Below are positions 47,077 to 54,960 of a stretch of 64,000 bases of DNA, piece after piece. Each line of letters begins with the position of its first letter. The first letter of the stretch is position 1. The DNA comes from Arthrobacter sp. ISL-5 (lineage in GTDB: Bacteria > Actinomycetota > Actinomycetes > Actinomycetales > Micrococcaceae): positions 62,001 to 126,000 of the forward strand of contig NZ_JAGGPM010000004.1 of NCBI RefSeq assembly GCF_018613835.1, written 5' to 3'. Position numbers and translations under genes: made by a program. The notes beneath the pieces were generated by a model that saw nothing but the letters and a program-made list of their open reading frames with translations, made no database searches and had not been told where the DNA came from.

Positions 47077-47928
47077 TCAGGAACGCGTCGGAGATAAGAG
47101 GAATCTGTCGGTGCGGTTGGTAAGGACGCCGATCACCACATCGACGAGTTCGTCGATGAGTTTCCATGTCTGGGCAGGGGCGCCGAGCCATGCCAGGTCC
47201 AGGCGAAGGTGGGTGTAGAGGCGGGCTTGTTCGGGACGGCGGTGCAAGGTGCTGATCTCGCGCTCGAGGGGCCAGTGTGTGCCGAGGTAGTCGGCGATGG
47301 TTTTGAGGATGCGGACCCGGGCGGGGTAGCGGTCGATGTCGGGGTGGCCGTGTGGTCGGTGGCCGAGCCAGAGGTGGTCCGTGAGTACGGGCGCGTGGCG
47401 GTCGATGGCGGCGATGATGGCGTCGTGGGCTCCAACCGGGACGAGACCGGTGGCCGCGATGCGGCGGAAACGTCGTTCAACAGTGCGCAGTTCGTAGTCG
47501 ATGATCTGCCGCTGGTCGGTGGTGTGTTGGCCTATCCAGCGGTTGTGCTTGAGGCAGATCATGAAGCGGCGGTGGTCGTAGGTGTCGATGTGTTCGCCGC
47601 CGACACAGCGCGAGCAGGCGGCTCGCTTCTGCTGGCGGCTTGGGAAGGCGTCCTTCAGCCGCGGGGCAGGCTGGGCGGTGGCGCGGGCGTACTCGCGGTG
47701 GAAGTGTCCGACGTCGGGGCCGCCGAGCTCATTGATGACGTGGGCAAGCTCGTCAGGGCGGCCTGTGCGGAATCGGCGGTTCTGGATCAGGCGCCGGATG
47801 TAGTTGCCGTCGATGAGATTGGCTGCGCACAGCCGGGCGAGATAGGAGTCGGGGTTCTCGAACTGGTGGGGCCGGGGCCGCACGACCTGTGGGTGGAGTT
47901 GCCCGGGCACTGTCCCGGCACGGTTCAT
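47077..47928 (-). CDS. tniQ: TniQ/TnsD-family target-site selector
   Basis: A 283-residue protein. The N-terminal segment HQFENPDSYLARLCAAN (21-37) matches the TniQ start, and Cys105-x2-Cys108 ... Cys125-x2-His128 forms a zinc-binding site (CSRC, CLKHNRW). The C-terminal half is helical and rich in Arg and His, suited to DNA binding. TniQ/TnsD proteins choose the insertion site and recruit TnsC. This one is short compared with Tn7 TnsD (about 500 residues). Its start overlaps the tnsC stop as ATGA. The dif-like site next to the right end is a candidate target. Confidence 0.85.
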   Translation of the reverse strand: MNRAGTVPGQLHPQVVRPRPHQFENPDSYLARLCAANLIDGNYIRRLIQNRRFRTGRPDELAHVINELGGPDVGHFHREYARATAQPAPRLKDAFPSRQQKRAACSRCVGGEHIDTYDHRRFMICLKHNRWIGQHTTDQRQIIDYELRTVERRFRRIAATGLVPVGAHDAIIAAIDRHAPVLTDHLWLGHRPHGHPDIDRYPARVRILKTIADYLGTHWPLEREISTLHRRPEQARLYTHLRLDLAWLGAPAQTWKLIDELVDVVIGVLTNRTDRFLLSPTRS

Positions 47929-48965
47929 GCGGCCTTCCGCTTCTTGGGCTTCTGCGCGGCCACGAGCCGCCGGGATCCTGCGCCCATGTGCTCCTCAAGC
48001 AGTGTTTCAGGATCGGCGGGAGAGGACTTTTCTTCGAGCATGGTCAGCATTGCGAATCCGAGAATGCGGCGCAGTGCGCCGATGCGGCCTTCTGTGAGTG
48101 AATGGAGCGCGTCGGCGTACGGGCTGAGATCCGGAGGACCGTCGATGAGGTACATCTGCTTGGCAAAGGCGTCAACGAGCCGTGTCCATGACTGGCGGGA
48201 GGCCTCGGAGGCGTAGTCGAAAGGTGCGTGCCGGTGCGTTTCACCGCGGGCCATGAGCTGCTCTGCAGCGCGGCTGCCCAACTGCAGGTCGAGGTCGATG
48301 CCTGCCAGAACGGTCACGACGCCGGTGTTGTTGATGATGGCCTTCACTGTGTTGATGGCGTCGTCGCCGCGACGGCCATCGAGCTGGACTGCATGGAATT
48401 CGTCGACAATGAGCAGCGAGGTCCGGCGGAGGGCCATGACTTCGGCGGCCTGCCGGACCAGGACCTGGTGGGCGTCTCGCTGGCGGTGGGGCACGCCAAA
48501 GAAGTCCAGGATCGAGGTTGCGACCCCTTTGGGGGTAGCTCCGGGCAGCATCTCGATGGAGACCACGGGAACACGTCCGTCGTCGCGAAAGCCCGGGTGG
48601 CGCCGTTCGGTGCGGGCCTCGACTTCCTTGGCCAGCTGCAGCAGGGTGGTGGACTTTCCGACGTTGGCCGGTCCGGTAAGGACGCACACGCCTTGGCTGC
48701 CAACGGCGTCCATGTCGCGCATCGCGATGTAGCCTCGGACGCTGCGCAGCAGCTCTGTGGTCGCCTCGCTACGAAGCGTGAATCCCGAGCCGAACCACCG
48801 CACCCGGCTCTCATCGTAGGCAAGCTGCCCGGCGGTTGTGAGCGCTTCGTAGACGGCCCGGGTGAGCTTGCCGGGTTCTGCAACGACACGGTCGATTTGG
48901 CGTCGCATCCCGATAAGGGTGTTCTTCACTGCCGGCGTGATCTGGCCGGTCGAGGGTTCAGTCAT
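47925..48965 (-). CDS. tnsC: TnsC/TniB AAA+ ATPase
   Basis: A 346-residue transposition regulator. Walker A is GPANVGKST (98-106) and Walker B LLIVDEFHAVQ (184-194, Asp188-Glu189). It polymerises on target DNA with ATP and links TniQ to the TnsAB transposase. I start at ATG 48965, which overlaps the tnsB stop by 8 bp; the frame extends to 49169, but that part lies inside tnsB and is Pro/Arg-rich. It overlaps tniQ as ATGA. Confidence 0.92.
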   Translation of the reverse strand: MTEPSTGQITPAVKNTLIGMRRQIDRVVAEPGKLTRAVYEALTTAGQLAYDESRVRWFGSGFTLRSEATTELLRSVRGYIAMRDMDAVGSQGVCVLTGPANVGKSTTLLQLAKEVEARTERRHPGFRDDGRVPVVSIEMLPGATPKGVATSILDFFGVPHRQRDAHQVLVRQAAEVMALRRTSLLIVDEFHAVQLDGRRGDDAINTVKAIINNTGVVTVLAGIDLDLQLGSRAAEQLMARGETHRHAPFDYASEASRQSWTRLVDAFAKQMYLIDGPPDLSPYADALHSLTEGRIGALRRILGFAMLTMLEEKSSPADPETLLEEHMGAGSRRLVAAQKPKKRKAA

Positions 48966-50976
48966 TCCAAAACCTGTCGGTGGCGCGGACGACGGCGAAG
49001 TCGTCACGGGTGTGCTCGGAGGTCTCGGATGCGGCCGGTTCGGGGGCGCTGATCCGGGTGGGGCGTGGTTCGGTGTCCGCTTCCCGCCGTGCGAGGACCG
49101 CGTGTGCTTTCTCGGCCTTCTTCGTCTTCTTCCTGCGTCCTGCCCGAGCCGCGTCAGCGGTGCGGGCAAGTTGTTCAGCTGACCATTCGTCCGCGAGGGT
49201 GGCCTGCGCTTGGGGCGTGTTGCGCAGGAGCCGCAGTGCGGAGGCGAAGGGATAGATGTCGCGCCGGTAGGACTCAGAAACGCACTCCAGCCACTCGCCG
49301 CTTTCCGGGTGTTGGACCCAGACGCGGTCCGGATCGTAGGGGTCTTTGCGGATGACCCACTTTCCGTCTTTGGTGGGCGGGGTTAGTTTGCGGAGCCCCA
49401 CCAGCTCGTCGTGCCAGTAGGTGAGGTTATCGATGTGAATGCCGTCATTCTGGATGGTGCGAGCATAAGGTCGCATGAGGCTGATGAAGGTGGCCTGGTC
49501 AATCGGCACCGGTATACCTGCTCCTGCGTCGAAGAGCGCGGAGTACATCTGGTTGGGACTGTAGCAGCGAGCCGGCAGGTCACGGTCGCGCAGCTCACTG
49601 TGTGGGGTCCTCTGGTAGACGCGCACCCACCATTCTTCGAAAGACTCGCGCAGTTCACGGATCGTGAGCAGGCTCGCATGATCGATCACCCGGCCCCGGT
49701 TAGAGACGCTGTTGCCCACATAACCGGGAAGCTTTTGCATCCAGGAAGTCTCAATCGTGCCCATCAGCCGTTCGATGTGGCCCTTGTAGGTGGGGGAGTG
49801 CGGAGGGGAGGGGATGACGCTGATCCCGAAGTGGCGGCATGCCGAGATGAAAGTCTCGGACAGGTAGTCCTTGCCGCGGTCGGTCGTGATCGTCTCCGGG
49901 ACAATATATGGCACTGCGACAGCGCCGATCTGGCGTTCGTCGGCGGCCGCCATTGCAGCCGACGGGAGGTCCCGGGCCCGGTCCAGGCGCATGTCCTCAG
50001 GTGCATCCACCCTGGAGGCGCGCGGACGGAGCATCCGTCCGAGAAGATCTGCGTGCTCAACTCCAGATGCACCGGAGGGGACGATGTCGAAGGCCAGGAT
50101 CGATCTGGTGGCTACGTCCATCGCCACCGTCAGGTGCACCCTGCCCGGGGTGCCGTCAGAGAGCAACGCCATGACATTGATCGGGGTGGAATCAATCTCA
50201 ACGTACTGTCCCGGAGTTGTCGCCGCGACAGGCCTGGGTCCCCGGTCGTGTCGGTTGGCTTCACTTCTACGGGTGGTCGCCTTGCCCGTGGCCAGGCCCC
50301 GGCGGTCGTACGCTGCGAAGACCCGCCGCATCGTCCGGTCCGACGGAAGTACGACATCCTCACCTTGGTAGCGCTGCGCGAGGTGGACACGGGTCTTGTC
50401 GATCAGCGTGGAGACCGAGACAGTCGAGTCGTTCCTGGTTGCCGCGAGCACTGCGAGGACTGCCTCAAGAATCCGGTCCTCAACCCCCGGAGTCCCATTG
50501 CCCCCGGTGAGGGTCCGGCGGTCGATGAGTCCGTGGACACCATTCCTCTCATATTGCTGCTGTTTCCGCTGAAGGCTACGCACGGATGCCTTATAGCCGG
50601 CGGCAGATAGCTCGCTGACCTTCAGGGCTTCACGGCTTTGCTTGGAAGTGCCAGGTCCGTAGCCGGGACGGGGGACCGCGCCCGGTGCATCGGGGTCCGG
50701 GACACCGAACGTGACTTCGTTGAGGTGTTCGACCCACCAGCGGGCGGTTTCCAAGTCGGCCTTGCTGACCGTGGCGGTCAACGAAAGGTCCTCCGTGTGG
50801 TCAACGGGCTCAGGTCGGTCAGCCACGGTGATTTCGTCGGCAAGGGAGGCTACGTCCACCCATACGGTGTCGTTATCGGCAAGGCGGCGCAGCATCGCCG
50901 CCTGTGGCCGGGCCGCGACGACGAGGTATTCCTCGTCCTGCCACGTCAACAGGTCGCCCAGGTTCAGGCGCAGCAT
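48958..50976 (-). CDS. tnsB: TnsB/TniA DDE transposase
   Basis: A 672-residue retroviral-integrase-fold transposase. The catalytic triad is Asp262 (VEIDSTPI), Asp366 (ITTDRGKDY) and Glu402 (YKGHIERLMG), with DD(35)E spacing. An N-terminal HTH region (about 110-240) should bind the 20-bp end repeats, and a Mu-type C-terminal domain follows the core. The C-terminal Lys/Arg-rich tail (RAGRRKKTKKAEKAH) may contact TnsC. It overlaps tnsA by 13 bp and tnsC by 8 bp, so the four genes form one transcript. Confidence 0.95.
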   Translation of the reverse strand: MLRLNLGDLLTWQDEEYLVVAARPQAAMLRRLADNDTVWVDVASLADEITVADRPEPVDHTEDLSLTATVSKADLETARWWVEHLNEVTFGVPDPDAPGAVPRPGYGPGTSKQSREALKVSELSAAGYKASVRSLQRKQQQYERNGVHGLIDRRTLTGGNGTPGVEDRILEAVLAVLAATRNDSTVSVSTLIDKTRVHLAQRYQGEDVVLPSDRTMRRVFAAYDRRGLATGKATTRRSEANRHDRGPRPVAATTPGQYVEIDSTPINVMALLSDGTPGRVHLTVAMDVATRSILAFDIVPSGASGVEHADLLGRMLRPRASRVDAPEDMRLDRARDLPSAAMAAADERQIGAVAVPYIVPETITTDRGKDYLSETFISACRHFGISVIPSPPHSPTYKGHIERLMGTIETSWMQKLPGYVGNSVSNRGRVIDHASLLTIRELRESFEEWWVRVYQRTPHSELRDRDLPARCYSPNQMYSALFDAGAGIPVPIDQATFISLMRPYARTIQNDGIHIDNLTYWHDELVGLRKLTPPTKDGKWVIRKDPYDPDRVWVQHPESGEWLECVSESYRRDIYPFASALRLLRNTPQAQATLADEWSAEQLARTADAARAGRRKKTKKAEKAHAVLARREADTEPRPTRISAPEPAASETSEHTRDDFAVVRATDRFWND

Positions 50977-51752
50977 TGATTCTCCTCGGGTCGGGGAACT
51001 GTCGTCGCGACGGTGTCGAAGTCCAGACGCTCGGTCGGATCAACAGACAGCCGCCGGTGCCAGATCAAGTGCTTGATGAAAGGCATCGCCAATGCGGGAA
51101 ACCGCCGGTTCACCATCTCCCGGCCCTCGCCGAGGGTTCGTCCGCCTGAGAAGACATTGCCGATCTGCTCGGACATCACAGGGTCGGGATGAGCGCGTGA
51201 ATGCCGTGCGTTTCGCAGGAAGGCAAGATTGGCGGCCAGGATCCGATCCGGCTCGTGGAGGACCGCGTGACGCCAACCGGCCATCTCGCAAACACGCGCC
51301 GTCTCCTCGAACTGATCACGGACCGCCTCGGTCATCCGTCTGGCCGGCTTCACGTCATAGACCACTTGATCCCCGTTACGGAGAACAGCGAAGAAGTCCG
51401 GATCATGACGGACAACCTTCGAGCCATGCCGGAAAAGCACCCGGAACGGCTGGGCGAGGATCCGGTCGACCTCTCCGCATTGATCCAGCTCGACCAGGCA
51501 AGACGCCTCGAGGGAGCTCTCATACCAGATATGCCGGCCCGTGCGTTGCCAGAAGTAGACTCCATGCTGATTGGGGCGATTCTGCCACTGACTGCCGAGA
51601 CGAACAGGTTCGCCTTCGACGATCGGCAGCTCAAGCAACTTCCGACCGGCATCCTGAGTCACAACGGATCCACGAAAGCGCCACTGGACCATGTCCAGTC
51701 CGGAACTCGTCCGCGGCAGCAATTTGGCGGCGGAAGGCGCTTTTACCATCAC
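50964..51752 (-). CDS. tnsA: TnsA-like endonuclease
   Basis: A 262-residue restriction-fold endonuclease that cleaves the 5' ends of the transposon. Candidate catalytic residues are Glu78 or Glu82 (WYESSLEA), Asp117 and Asp119 (HDPDFF) and Lys135 (YDVKPA), a PD-(D/E)xK set. The C-terminal part is helical and would contact TnsB/TnsC. GTG 51752 or ATG 51749 are possible starts. It is the first gene at the right end, as in Tn7. Confidence 0.85.
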   Translation of the reverse strand: MMVKAPSAAKLLPRTSSGLDMVQWRFRGSVVTQDAGRKLLELPIVEGEPVRLGSQWQNRPNQHGVYFWQRTGRHIWYESSLEASCLVELDQCGEVDRILAQPFRVLFRHGSKVVRHDPDFFAVLRNGDQVVYDVKPARRMTEAVRDQFEETARVCEMAGWRHAVLHEPDRILAANLAFLRNARHSRAHPDPVMSEQIGNVFSGGRTLGEGREMVNRRFPALAMPFIKHLIWHRRLSVDPTERLDFDTVATTVPRPEENQCCA

Positions 51753-51830
51753 GTCAGCACCCGCCAGAAGCCAGAACGATGACGAAACATGCGTCCGACT
51801 ATGTCAGATGCGACCGGCAATCACAGGATG

Positions 51831-51892
51831 ACTCGCCAGATAGCTGACAAGATTCGCCACCTCGTCTGGCAATTCGCCAACTACAGTGGCAA
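51831..51892 (-). repeat. Three tandem putative TnsB sites at the right end
   Basis: Three 20-bp units, 51831-51850, 51853-51872 and 51873-51892, fit TTCGCCA-N7-TGGCAA on the plus strand (the innermost ends TGACAA). They are adjacent or 2 bp apart. Dense right-end and sparse left-end sites is the asymmetry that fixes orientation in Tn7. Confidence 0.85.
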
Positions 51893-51898
51893 TCCACA
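51873..51898 (-). repeat. Right terminal repeat
   Basis: Read inwards on the minus strand it starts TGTGG and contains TTGCCACTGTAGTTGGCGAA. Two mismatches with the left end. Confidence 0.93.
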
Positions 51899-51903
51899 CT
51901 GAC
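51899..51903. repeat. Right target-site duplication CTGAC
   Basis: An exact copy of the left duplication at 46843-46847, directly abutting the right terminus. Confidence 0.93.
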
Positions 51904-51941
51904 AGACACTCTGAGCCGGGTCTGCCTGAACCCCTCCCAAT

Positions 51942-51969
51942 AATGCCGATAATCTACATTATGTAAAGT
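51942..51969 (+). other. Candidate dif site (XerC/XerD recombination site)
   Basis: A 28-bp segment divides into AATGCCGATAA (XerC-like arm), TCTACA (6-bp spacer) and TTATGTAAAGT (XerD-like arm). The XerD arm matches the Bacillus arm TTATGTAAACT at 10 of 11 positions and the E. coli arm TTATGTTAAAT at 9 of 11; the XerC arm keeps the TGC and ATAA bases. The AT-rich core is unusual in this GC-rich window. It begins 38 bp from the right target duplication of the Tn7-like element. The rest of 51904-52364 contains no gene that I can see. Confidence 0.65.
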
Positions 51970-52364
51970 TGCACTCTGGCATCTCATCAGATGAATCAAT
52001 TCGCGCCCATCCCCTGAGCTGACCGCGGCGGACTTCCCAAGCCCAGAATCATCGAGGTCGATTCACAAAGATTCGGGGCGGCCGCACAACAGTGAAGCCT
52101 GCGGCAGCAGTTTCTGTGTGACGTACGACCCTGCTGGCCGGACGGCGAGGCGCGCAGCCAACATGCAGAGGGTCGGGTCTCGCGCCAAAGGCCGGCTACG
52201 ACCGGGACGAAGCGCCCATGGCAGTGTTCAAAGAGTCTGAGGCGGCATCAGTCCAATACGTTGAACTGACCCCGATCGCTCGGTCGGCGGATACATTGGC
52301 AGTCAGCTGAGGGGACCATCTCCCGGCGACACAGTTCGAAACAACGGCAGACAAGGGGACGAAC

Positions 52365-52793
52365 ATGGAAGCCGAATTCAACATCTTCACGGATTTCAAC
52401 CAGTTCATAGTCTTCGACTCCACCGCGGACTTCGGAGATCTCTACGAGAAATGGACCGACGAAACCGTCGAGTCCATGTTCGTACAGGGCGACGGCTACA
52501 TCGCCATCGGCACCATGCGCAACCTCTATGCACCCGTCCTCGTCCGATTTGAGAGTGACCGGCCCCTGCCAGGCGGCAGCGTGGGCAAAACCGCCTATGG
52601 AGTCCTGGACGTGCCGAGCGGGGTACTGGAGGTGTCCGGGTCAACCGATAACGGACTCAGCGGCGGAACACTGAACCTGCCTCCCGGCAAATACCGTGTT
52701 TTGGTGGAATACCTCAACCTCGGATCCATCGCTGACGACGGGATCGAGGGTGACGACAGCTACGTCATCACGCTTACGAAATCGGACGCGTGA
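52365..52793 (+). CDS. Small acidic protein, function unknown
   Basis: A 142-residue protein with a beta-rich, acidic sequence and no membrane segment. The pattern of alternating hydrophobic residues (NQFIVFDSTADF, YRVLVEYLNL) suggests a single globular domain. AAGGGGA lies a few bases before ATG 52365. It is a single gene between the dif-like site and degraded DNA, and its composition is less GC-rich than the core. It does not match a family that I can name. Confidence 0.65.
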   Translation: MEAEFNIFTDFNQFIVFDSTADFGDLYEKWTDETVESMFVQGDGYIAIGTMRNLYAPVLVRFESDRPLPGGSVGKTAYGVLDVPSGVLEVSGSTDNGLSGGTLNLPPGKYRVLVEYLNLGSIADDGIEGDDSYVITLTKSDA

Positions 52794-52827
52794 GAGGTCG
52801 TACGACAAAGCACGTAGACCTACTCCC

Positions 52828-52947
52828 CTACTCCCGATCCTCGTCGAACCAACGGAGGAGGTTGTTGCCGCCGTAGGCGCGGCTCATCGTCTCCTGTAGT
52901 CCGTCGGCCTGTTGGGGGGCCAGATTACGCTCTGCGACGGCCGTCAT
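52828..52947 (-). CDS. Possible 39-residue small protein or gene remnant
   Basis: ATG 52947 to TAG 52828. The sequence (AERNLAPQQADGLQETM, then RAYGGNNLLRWFDEDRE) has normal protein-like composition, and the frame stays open well upstream of the ATG, so it may be the C-terminus of a broken gene. No family recognised. Confidence 0.25.
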   Translation of the reverse strand: MTAVAERNLAPQQADGLQETMSRAYGGNNLLRWFDEDRE

Positions 52948-52981
52948 GGCACCCAGGGCGCTTTCATCGTGATGCGCCGTG

Positions 52982-53074
52982 TTAGTGGACGCCTGGCGAT
53001 GTTTGCCGATGCGATTCCGCGCGGGCAGCGTCCTGCATGAGCCGGGACGCCTCGACGGGATCTTCGAAGTTCAT
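52982..53074 (-). CDS. Possible 30-residue small protein or gene remnant
   Basis: ATG 53074 to TAA 52982, with AGGGCG upstream. It encodes MNFEDPVEASRLMQDAARAE and ten more residues. It is in tandem with the small frame at 52828. Between it and the HxlR remnant (53155-53219) a hydrophobic frame (LAVFGLVALVAGII) survives without a start. Confidence 0.25.
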   Translation of the reverse strand: MNFEDPVEASRLMQDAARAESHRQTSPGVH

Positions 53075-53219
53075 GATCTCGCGCCCTTTCGCTGGCCGGT
53101 CTTCGCTGCAGACTACGGGCGGCGCGCCAGAGCGCTCACTCCCCCGGCAGGTCAGGCGTTGATGCGCTTGATGATCCCGGCCACGAGGGCCACCAGTCCA
53201 AACACGGCCAAGGCGATGG

Positions 53220-53477
53220 TCAGAGCGCCCGCTTGCCGGAACGCGTGTCCTCCCGCGTAAGCAACCCCAGAGCGACGAGTTTCTTGAGTCGGTCCGCGAG
53301 GACATTCGAGGCGATGCCCTCGAGTGAGCCGGCGTGCAGCTCTCGGAAATAGCGCTTGTCTCCGAAAACGATGTCGCGGAGTACGATCTGGGTCCAGCGA
53401 TCGCCGAACGCCTCGACCGCCGCGTTGATCGGGCACCCCGACCGAGGCTCACCCGCTTCGCCCTTGGTGCTTGCAAT
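53220..53477 (-). pseudogene. Truncated HxlR-family transcription regulator
   Basis: The frame reads SGCPINAAVEAFGDRWTQIV and continues with the typical HxlR winged helix (RDIVFGDKRYFRELHAGSLEG, ASNVLADRLKKLVALGLLTR), then stops early after SGKRAL. The last helix that pairs HxlR dimers, starting SLTExG, is absent, and the frame has no ATG or GTG start (ATT 53477 is the only option). Divergent from the MBL-fold gene at 53540, the usual regulator/target arrangement for this family. Confidence 0.65.
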
Positions 53478-53539
53478 CTACTACCGCCAGCTAATACCGT
53501 CTCGACAAGCGGTTGCAAACCACAAGCGGAAGGCATTTC

Positions 53540-54361
53540 ATGCTGAAGAAAGTCGCTGAGGGCGTTCTAGTTCACGAGAGCGAGTTCATCCAGAGTAATT
53601 CCGTTGTCGTGCAGGGCCGGGACGGTGTGTTGCTCATCGACCCCGGTATAACGGGCGACGAAATGGCGGCCCTCGCGAACGACCTTCGCGAGTTGGGCCA
53701 GCCCGTCGTGGCAGGCTTCTCGACGCATCCTGATTGGGACCACGTGCTCTGGCACGCGAACTTCGGCGACGCGCCCCGTTACGGTACAGCCCGCTGCGCG
53801 GCCTCTATCCAAGATCTGCTGTCAAACGCGGACTGGAAGGCCCGCATAGCCGTGGGGCTCCCGCCGGAGTACGCCGAGGAGATCCCGATGGATCTGCTCG
53901 GTCTCATTACCGGTCTGCCCGCCGAAGCTGCGCAGATTCCTTGGGATGGCCCCAAAGTCCGGATCATCGAGCATCAGGCCCATGCCCCAGGCCATGCGGC
54001 GCTGTTGATCGAGGAACGCGGCGTCCTCGTCGCCGGCGACATGCTCTCTGACATCCTGATGCCGTTCCTCGACCTAGAGGCCGCGAATCCGATCGAGGAC
54101 TACCTCGCCGCGCTGCGGCTGCTCGAGAGCGTGGCCGACGACGTCGATGCCGTCATCCCCGGTCACGGCTCAGTCGGCGGAGCTGAGCAGCTACGAGCAC
54201 GAATCCAACAGGATCGCGCGTACGTGCAGGACCTGCAAGACGGCGGTGTTCCCGACGACCCGCGGGTCGGTCCATCGGCCACGTTGGATTGGCTGCCCGA
54301 CGTGCATAGATGGCAACTCCAGCGGCTCGCCCAAAGAGAGCAGAACGAGACGCCCGAATAG
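53540..54361 (+). CDS. MBL-fold metallo-hydrolase
   Basis: A 273-residue metallo-beta-lactamase fold protein. The metal motif is THPDWDH (62-68), giving HxDxDH with Asp65 in place of the usual second His; HAPGHAALL, AGDMLSD and PGHGSVGG supply the other ligands. It probably hydrolyses an ester or thioester. ATG 53540 is preceded by GAAGG. It is divergent from the HxlR remnant, so any HxlR control is probably lost. Confidence 0.88.
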   Translation: MLKKVAEGVLVHESEFIQSNSVVVQGRDGVLLIDPGITGDEMAALANDLRELGQPVVAGFSTHPDWDHVLWHANFGDAPRYGTARCAASIQDLLSNADWKARIAVGLPPEYAEEIPMDLLGLITGLPAEAAQIPWDGPKVRIIEHQAHAPGHAALLIEERGVLVAGDMLSDILMPFLDLEAANPIEDYLAALRLLESVADDVDAVIPGHGSVGGAEQLRARIQQDRAYVQDLQDGGVPDDPRVGPSATLDWLPDVHRWQLQRLAQREQNETPE

Positions 54362-54396
54362 CGGTCGCATACCGGGCACTGCGGGCATCTTTGCGC

Positions 54397-54946
54397 TTAT
54401 TTCTTGATCTCGTAGCGCAGAAGTACCACGCCGTTTTCGAACGGGGTGGCCTCGACCAGCTTCAGGTCTTGCAATCCTCGAAAATGCGTGTTCCCTTGCC
54501 GCGTGACGCCGGACAGACCAGCATTCGGACTTCGTCGACGACGCCGGCGTCCAGCAGGGAATGCATGAGTTTCAAACTCCCCCACAGCCAGATGTCCTTG
54601 CCGCCCTGCTCCTTGAGCTCCCGGATGGTGGCGGCCGGGTCGCGCGTCACCGTCGCGGCGGGAAAGTCGCCCCAAGGGGCGTCATCCAGCTTCGACGAGG
54701 CGACGAACTTGGTGAGGTTGTTTAGCTTCTCGCCGTACTCGCCCTGCTCCTCGGCGTACGGCCAGTAGCCCTTGGACTGGGCGTAGGTATTCGCGCCGAG
54801 AATCATCGTTTCGACCGAGTCGATGAGGCCCATCACGCTTGCCTTGAAGGCCTTGAGGGCTCCCCTGACACGAAGCTGAGCCCGCCGTCCTCCTCCGCGG
54901 CGATGTTGTCGACGGTAACCCACTGCTGGACTATGAGTTTTCGCAT
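54397..54946 (-). pseudogene. Dihydrofolate reductase/RibD-like gene broken by two frameshifts
   Basis: Three consecutive frames together make one RibD C-terminal-type reductase of about 180 residues. ATG 54946 begins MRKLIVQQWVTVDNIAAEED and is out of frame after SFVSGE (about 54866). The second frame carries ALKAFKASVMGLIDSVETM to TRIFED, and the third supplies the end LKLVEATPFENGVVLLRYE from about 54470. Each piece is intact, so the lesions are recent or are sequencing errors. Confidence 0.75.
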
Positions 54947-54960
54947 GGCGCCAACTGTAG

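Larger units (their letters stand above)
46848..51898. mobile_element. Tn7-like transposon (tnsA-tnsB-tnsC-tniQ), 5,051 bp
   Basis: A complete element defined by 26-bp terminal repeats (24/26 identical) beginning TGTGG, flanked by a perfect 5-bp duplication CTGAC. It contains four overlapping minus-strand genes, tnsA, tnsB, tnsC and tniQ, in that order from the right end. Both TnsA and TnsB are present, so cut-and-paste transposition is expected, unlike Tn5053-type elements that lack TnsA. Putative TnsB sites are tandem at the right end and spaced at the left, as in Tn7. There is no cargo gene, resolvase or CRISPR locus. All four genes and both ends look intact, so the element may be recently active. 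Confidence 0.95.

Noticed and set aside
51831..51910. A PafBC-type damage promoter (TGTCAGTG ... TA) at the transposon right end
   Set aside because: The half-sites are there, but the spacing is about 13 bp rather than the about 8 bp I recall, and the bases are explained by the transposon terminus and its target duplication.
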